64,000 nucleotides of DNA from Rotaria sp. Silwood1. Its lineage: Eukaryota > Rotifera > Eurotatoria > Philodinida > Philodinidae. A program made the translations under genes and the position numbers. Location of the stretch: assembly GCA_905250075.1 (NCBI GenBank), contig CAJNOP010000003.1:2236961-2300960 (forward strand), read 5' to 3'. The notes under the pieces are model-generated. The model was given only the letters and a program-made list of their open reading frames with translations, was not told the DNA's origin and made no database searches. Position 1 is the stretch's first letter, and each line of letters begins with the position of its first letter. Shown here in pieces: positions 62,628 to 64,000 of this stretch.

Positions 62628-63476
62628 ATGTCTCATACATCATCGCCATCCTCATCAACATCATATTCGCCTCGTTCTGGCGATCATTTATCACATCCAG
62701 TTATTTCGAGACGTGAACGAACACTTTCACAGTAAGAATTTTTCTAAATAGACTTTGTCATTGTGAAAATTGTGCTCATGACCTTATATGTTCTTCGATA
62801 TCCGGTACCAGAACTATTATTCACTTTATTCAGAGGAAGAGGTTCTTGATATTCAAGAGTTTCAATTTCCTGCTTTATGAATGAGATCTATAATAGAAAA
62901 AAAAAAGAGATCCTGAGTACTGTGTGTTATGTAACAAAAACTAGCCCATTTATTAATTAAACACATTAAATTTATAACAAAAAATATTATATAAAAATTT
63001 TTCTAATTTAGATGTGAGCGTGCATTACAAAGTCCATCATATGAAGGTACAATTGAAGAATTTTGTCGTGAAAGAGGTCATGGCTATATTCGACCAAATG
63101 ATCATCCAAATCAATTGATTTTTGTACATGTTTCAGAGTAACTAGATTTTTCGAATAGTTTAATTATTTTAATTTTTTGATATATTTATTCAGCATTGAT
63201 GATGATTATGTACCAAAAAAAGGTGACATAGTTTCATTTAAAAAAATGTTAATGCCACCAAAAAATGAAAAAATTATGGCCGTACATATAAAACTTCTTC
63301 ATTTAGCTGAAGGCGTTAAACATGAATCATGGGAAGAAGCTGTTGAACATGATATGGAACATCGTCGACCATCACTAAAAAACCATTCAATACCATTTAT
63401 ACAAGAAACAGCCGATAATGGTGATCATATACAACATGTTTTATCTCATAGATCATCTCTTACTCATATCGATTAA
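62628..63476 (+). CDS. CARHSP1/CSDC2-like cold-shock domain protein
   Basis: Three exons (62628-62731, 63012-63137, 63194-63476) join in phase to 170 residues. A Ser-rich N-terminus (SHTSSPSSSTSYSPRSG) and RRERTLSQ precede the cold-shock domain, with GTIEEFCRERGHGYIRPND (RNP1-like), LIFVHVSDIDDDYVPKKGD (RNP2-like) and the family hallmark PPKNEK, ending HLAEGVKHESWEE. This matches calcium-regulated heat-stable protein 1 and its paralogue CSDC2/PIPPin, small cytoplasmic RNA-binding proteins that bind mRNA 3'UTRs and are phosphorylated on N-terminal Ser. The N-terminal Ser clusters are present here. The C-terminal tail is His/Ser-rich and not conserved. Which of the two vertebrate paralogues is closer cannot be decided. 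Confidence 0.92.
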
Positions 63477-63735
63477 ATTAACAAAGATCAATTGAATCTA
63501 TTTAGAAAAAAGACGAAGAAGGAAACAATTAAAGTTTTTGTTTATTGTTTTTTGTTTATATATGTACTGTCTCTTGTGTGTAACCTATCATCTCTTTATT
63601 ATGACGAGCTCAATTTAGAAAGTCAATTAAACCTTTATATATACATATATATAATACAAATATTCTATATTCTTGGTATAACTAATTGGTTTTTTTGTTT
63701 TTCTTTAGATTTATTAGTGAAATTATATTAAAATT

Positions 63736-64000
63736 ATGGTGAGATAATTAGTGATATAAGTATTTAATTTTAAGATTATTGCTTCTTCTAGGGAAATCAA
63801 GGCTCGGGTGGTCAACGACGAGGTGATGGAGCTGGAGAAAAAGAAGTAAGACCAAGAAAAATCGTATTTTGTTGTGATTCTAAAATATGTATATTTATTA
63901 TAGAAAAAGAAATATGAACCACCAATTCCAACTCGAATTGGTAAAAGAAAAAAACGTACAAGAGGTCCTGAAGCAGCTAACAAGTTACCTCAAGTATTAC
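63736..64000 (+). CDS. PSMC1: 26S proteasome regulatory subunit 4 (PSMC1/Rpt2), N-terminal part
   Basis: The first coding exon is only the ATG at 63736-63738; exon 2 is 63792-63845, and exon 3 starts at 63904 and runs off the right edge. The joined start is [19 protein letters not shown] followed by [17 protein letters not shown] and [14 protein letters not shown], which is the characteristic N-terminus of Rpt2, including a Gly2 fit for N-myristoylation. Rpt2 is an AAA+ ATPase of the 19S base that unfolds substrates and gates the 20S core. The ATPase domain lies outside the window. Confidence 0.92.

Overview
The window reads as nuclear DNA of a small invertebrate, most likely a bdelloid rotifer (Rotaria/Adineta type). 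The reasons are strong A+T bias, intact animal genes broken by many introns of about 45-65 bp with GT..AG ends, an ADP-ribosyltransferase-TPR gene of the kind expanded in bdelloids, and an intronless bacterial-type gene with eukaryotic secretion signals, consistent with horizontal transfer. The genus is an inference; gene identities rest on reading the translations, and no database search was run. Exon joins were checked by phase: spliced lengths are multiples of three for all complete genes except the frameshifted one at 56230-58188.

1-7450 is an accessory region. It holds the end of a minus-strand mucin-like repeat ORF that runs off the left edge, a palindromic MITE-like element (2480-2798), a 2.5-kb composite repeat element (3853-6346) with a 267-bp and a 32-bp tandem array, and a small element with 8-bp target duplications (7164-7441). 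7450-22300 is gene-poor. Its two genes, both on the minus strand, are a Cys-loop ligand-gated ion channel (10004-11827) and an adhesion GPCR (13112-15789), followed by a 6.5-kb AT-rich desert.

22300-31000 holds a small secreted protein ending in Lys-Trp-Gly, a loopless 270-bp palindrome, an intronless secreted serine-hydrolase (class A beta-lactamase fold) gene with a golvesin-like C-terminal domain, and two tandem ABHD4/ABHD5-like alpha/beta hydrolase genes. One hydrolase keeps the nucleophile Ser and the other has Gly there.

31400-50300 is the gene-dense core: VPS33A (HOPS/CORVET tethering), NCKAP1 (WAVE complex), a tRNA-like sequence and a foldback element, an F-box-like gene, a divergent alpha-tubulin with Cys at position 40, and a convergent small Pro/Tyr-rich protein.

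52500-64000 holds an unrecognised Ser-rich gene, the ART-TPR gene with a homopolymer frameshift, TAF8, a CARHSP1-like cold-shock-domain protein, and the first exons of the proteasome ATPase PSMC1/Rpt2, cut by the right edge. No operon-like organisation is seen; the core genes are a normal mixture of membrane-traffic, cytoskeletal and housekeeping functions.
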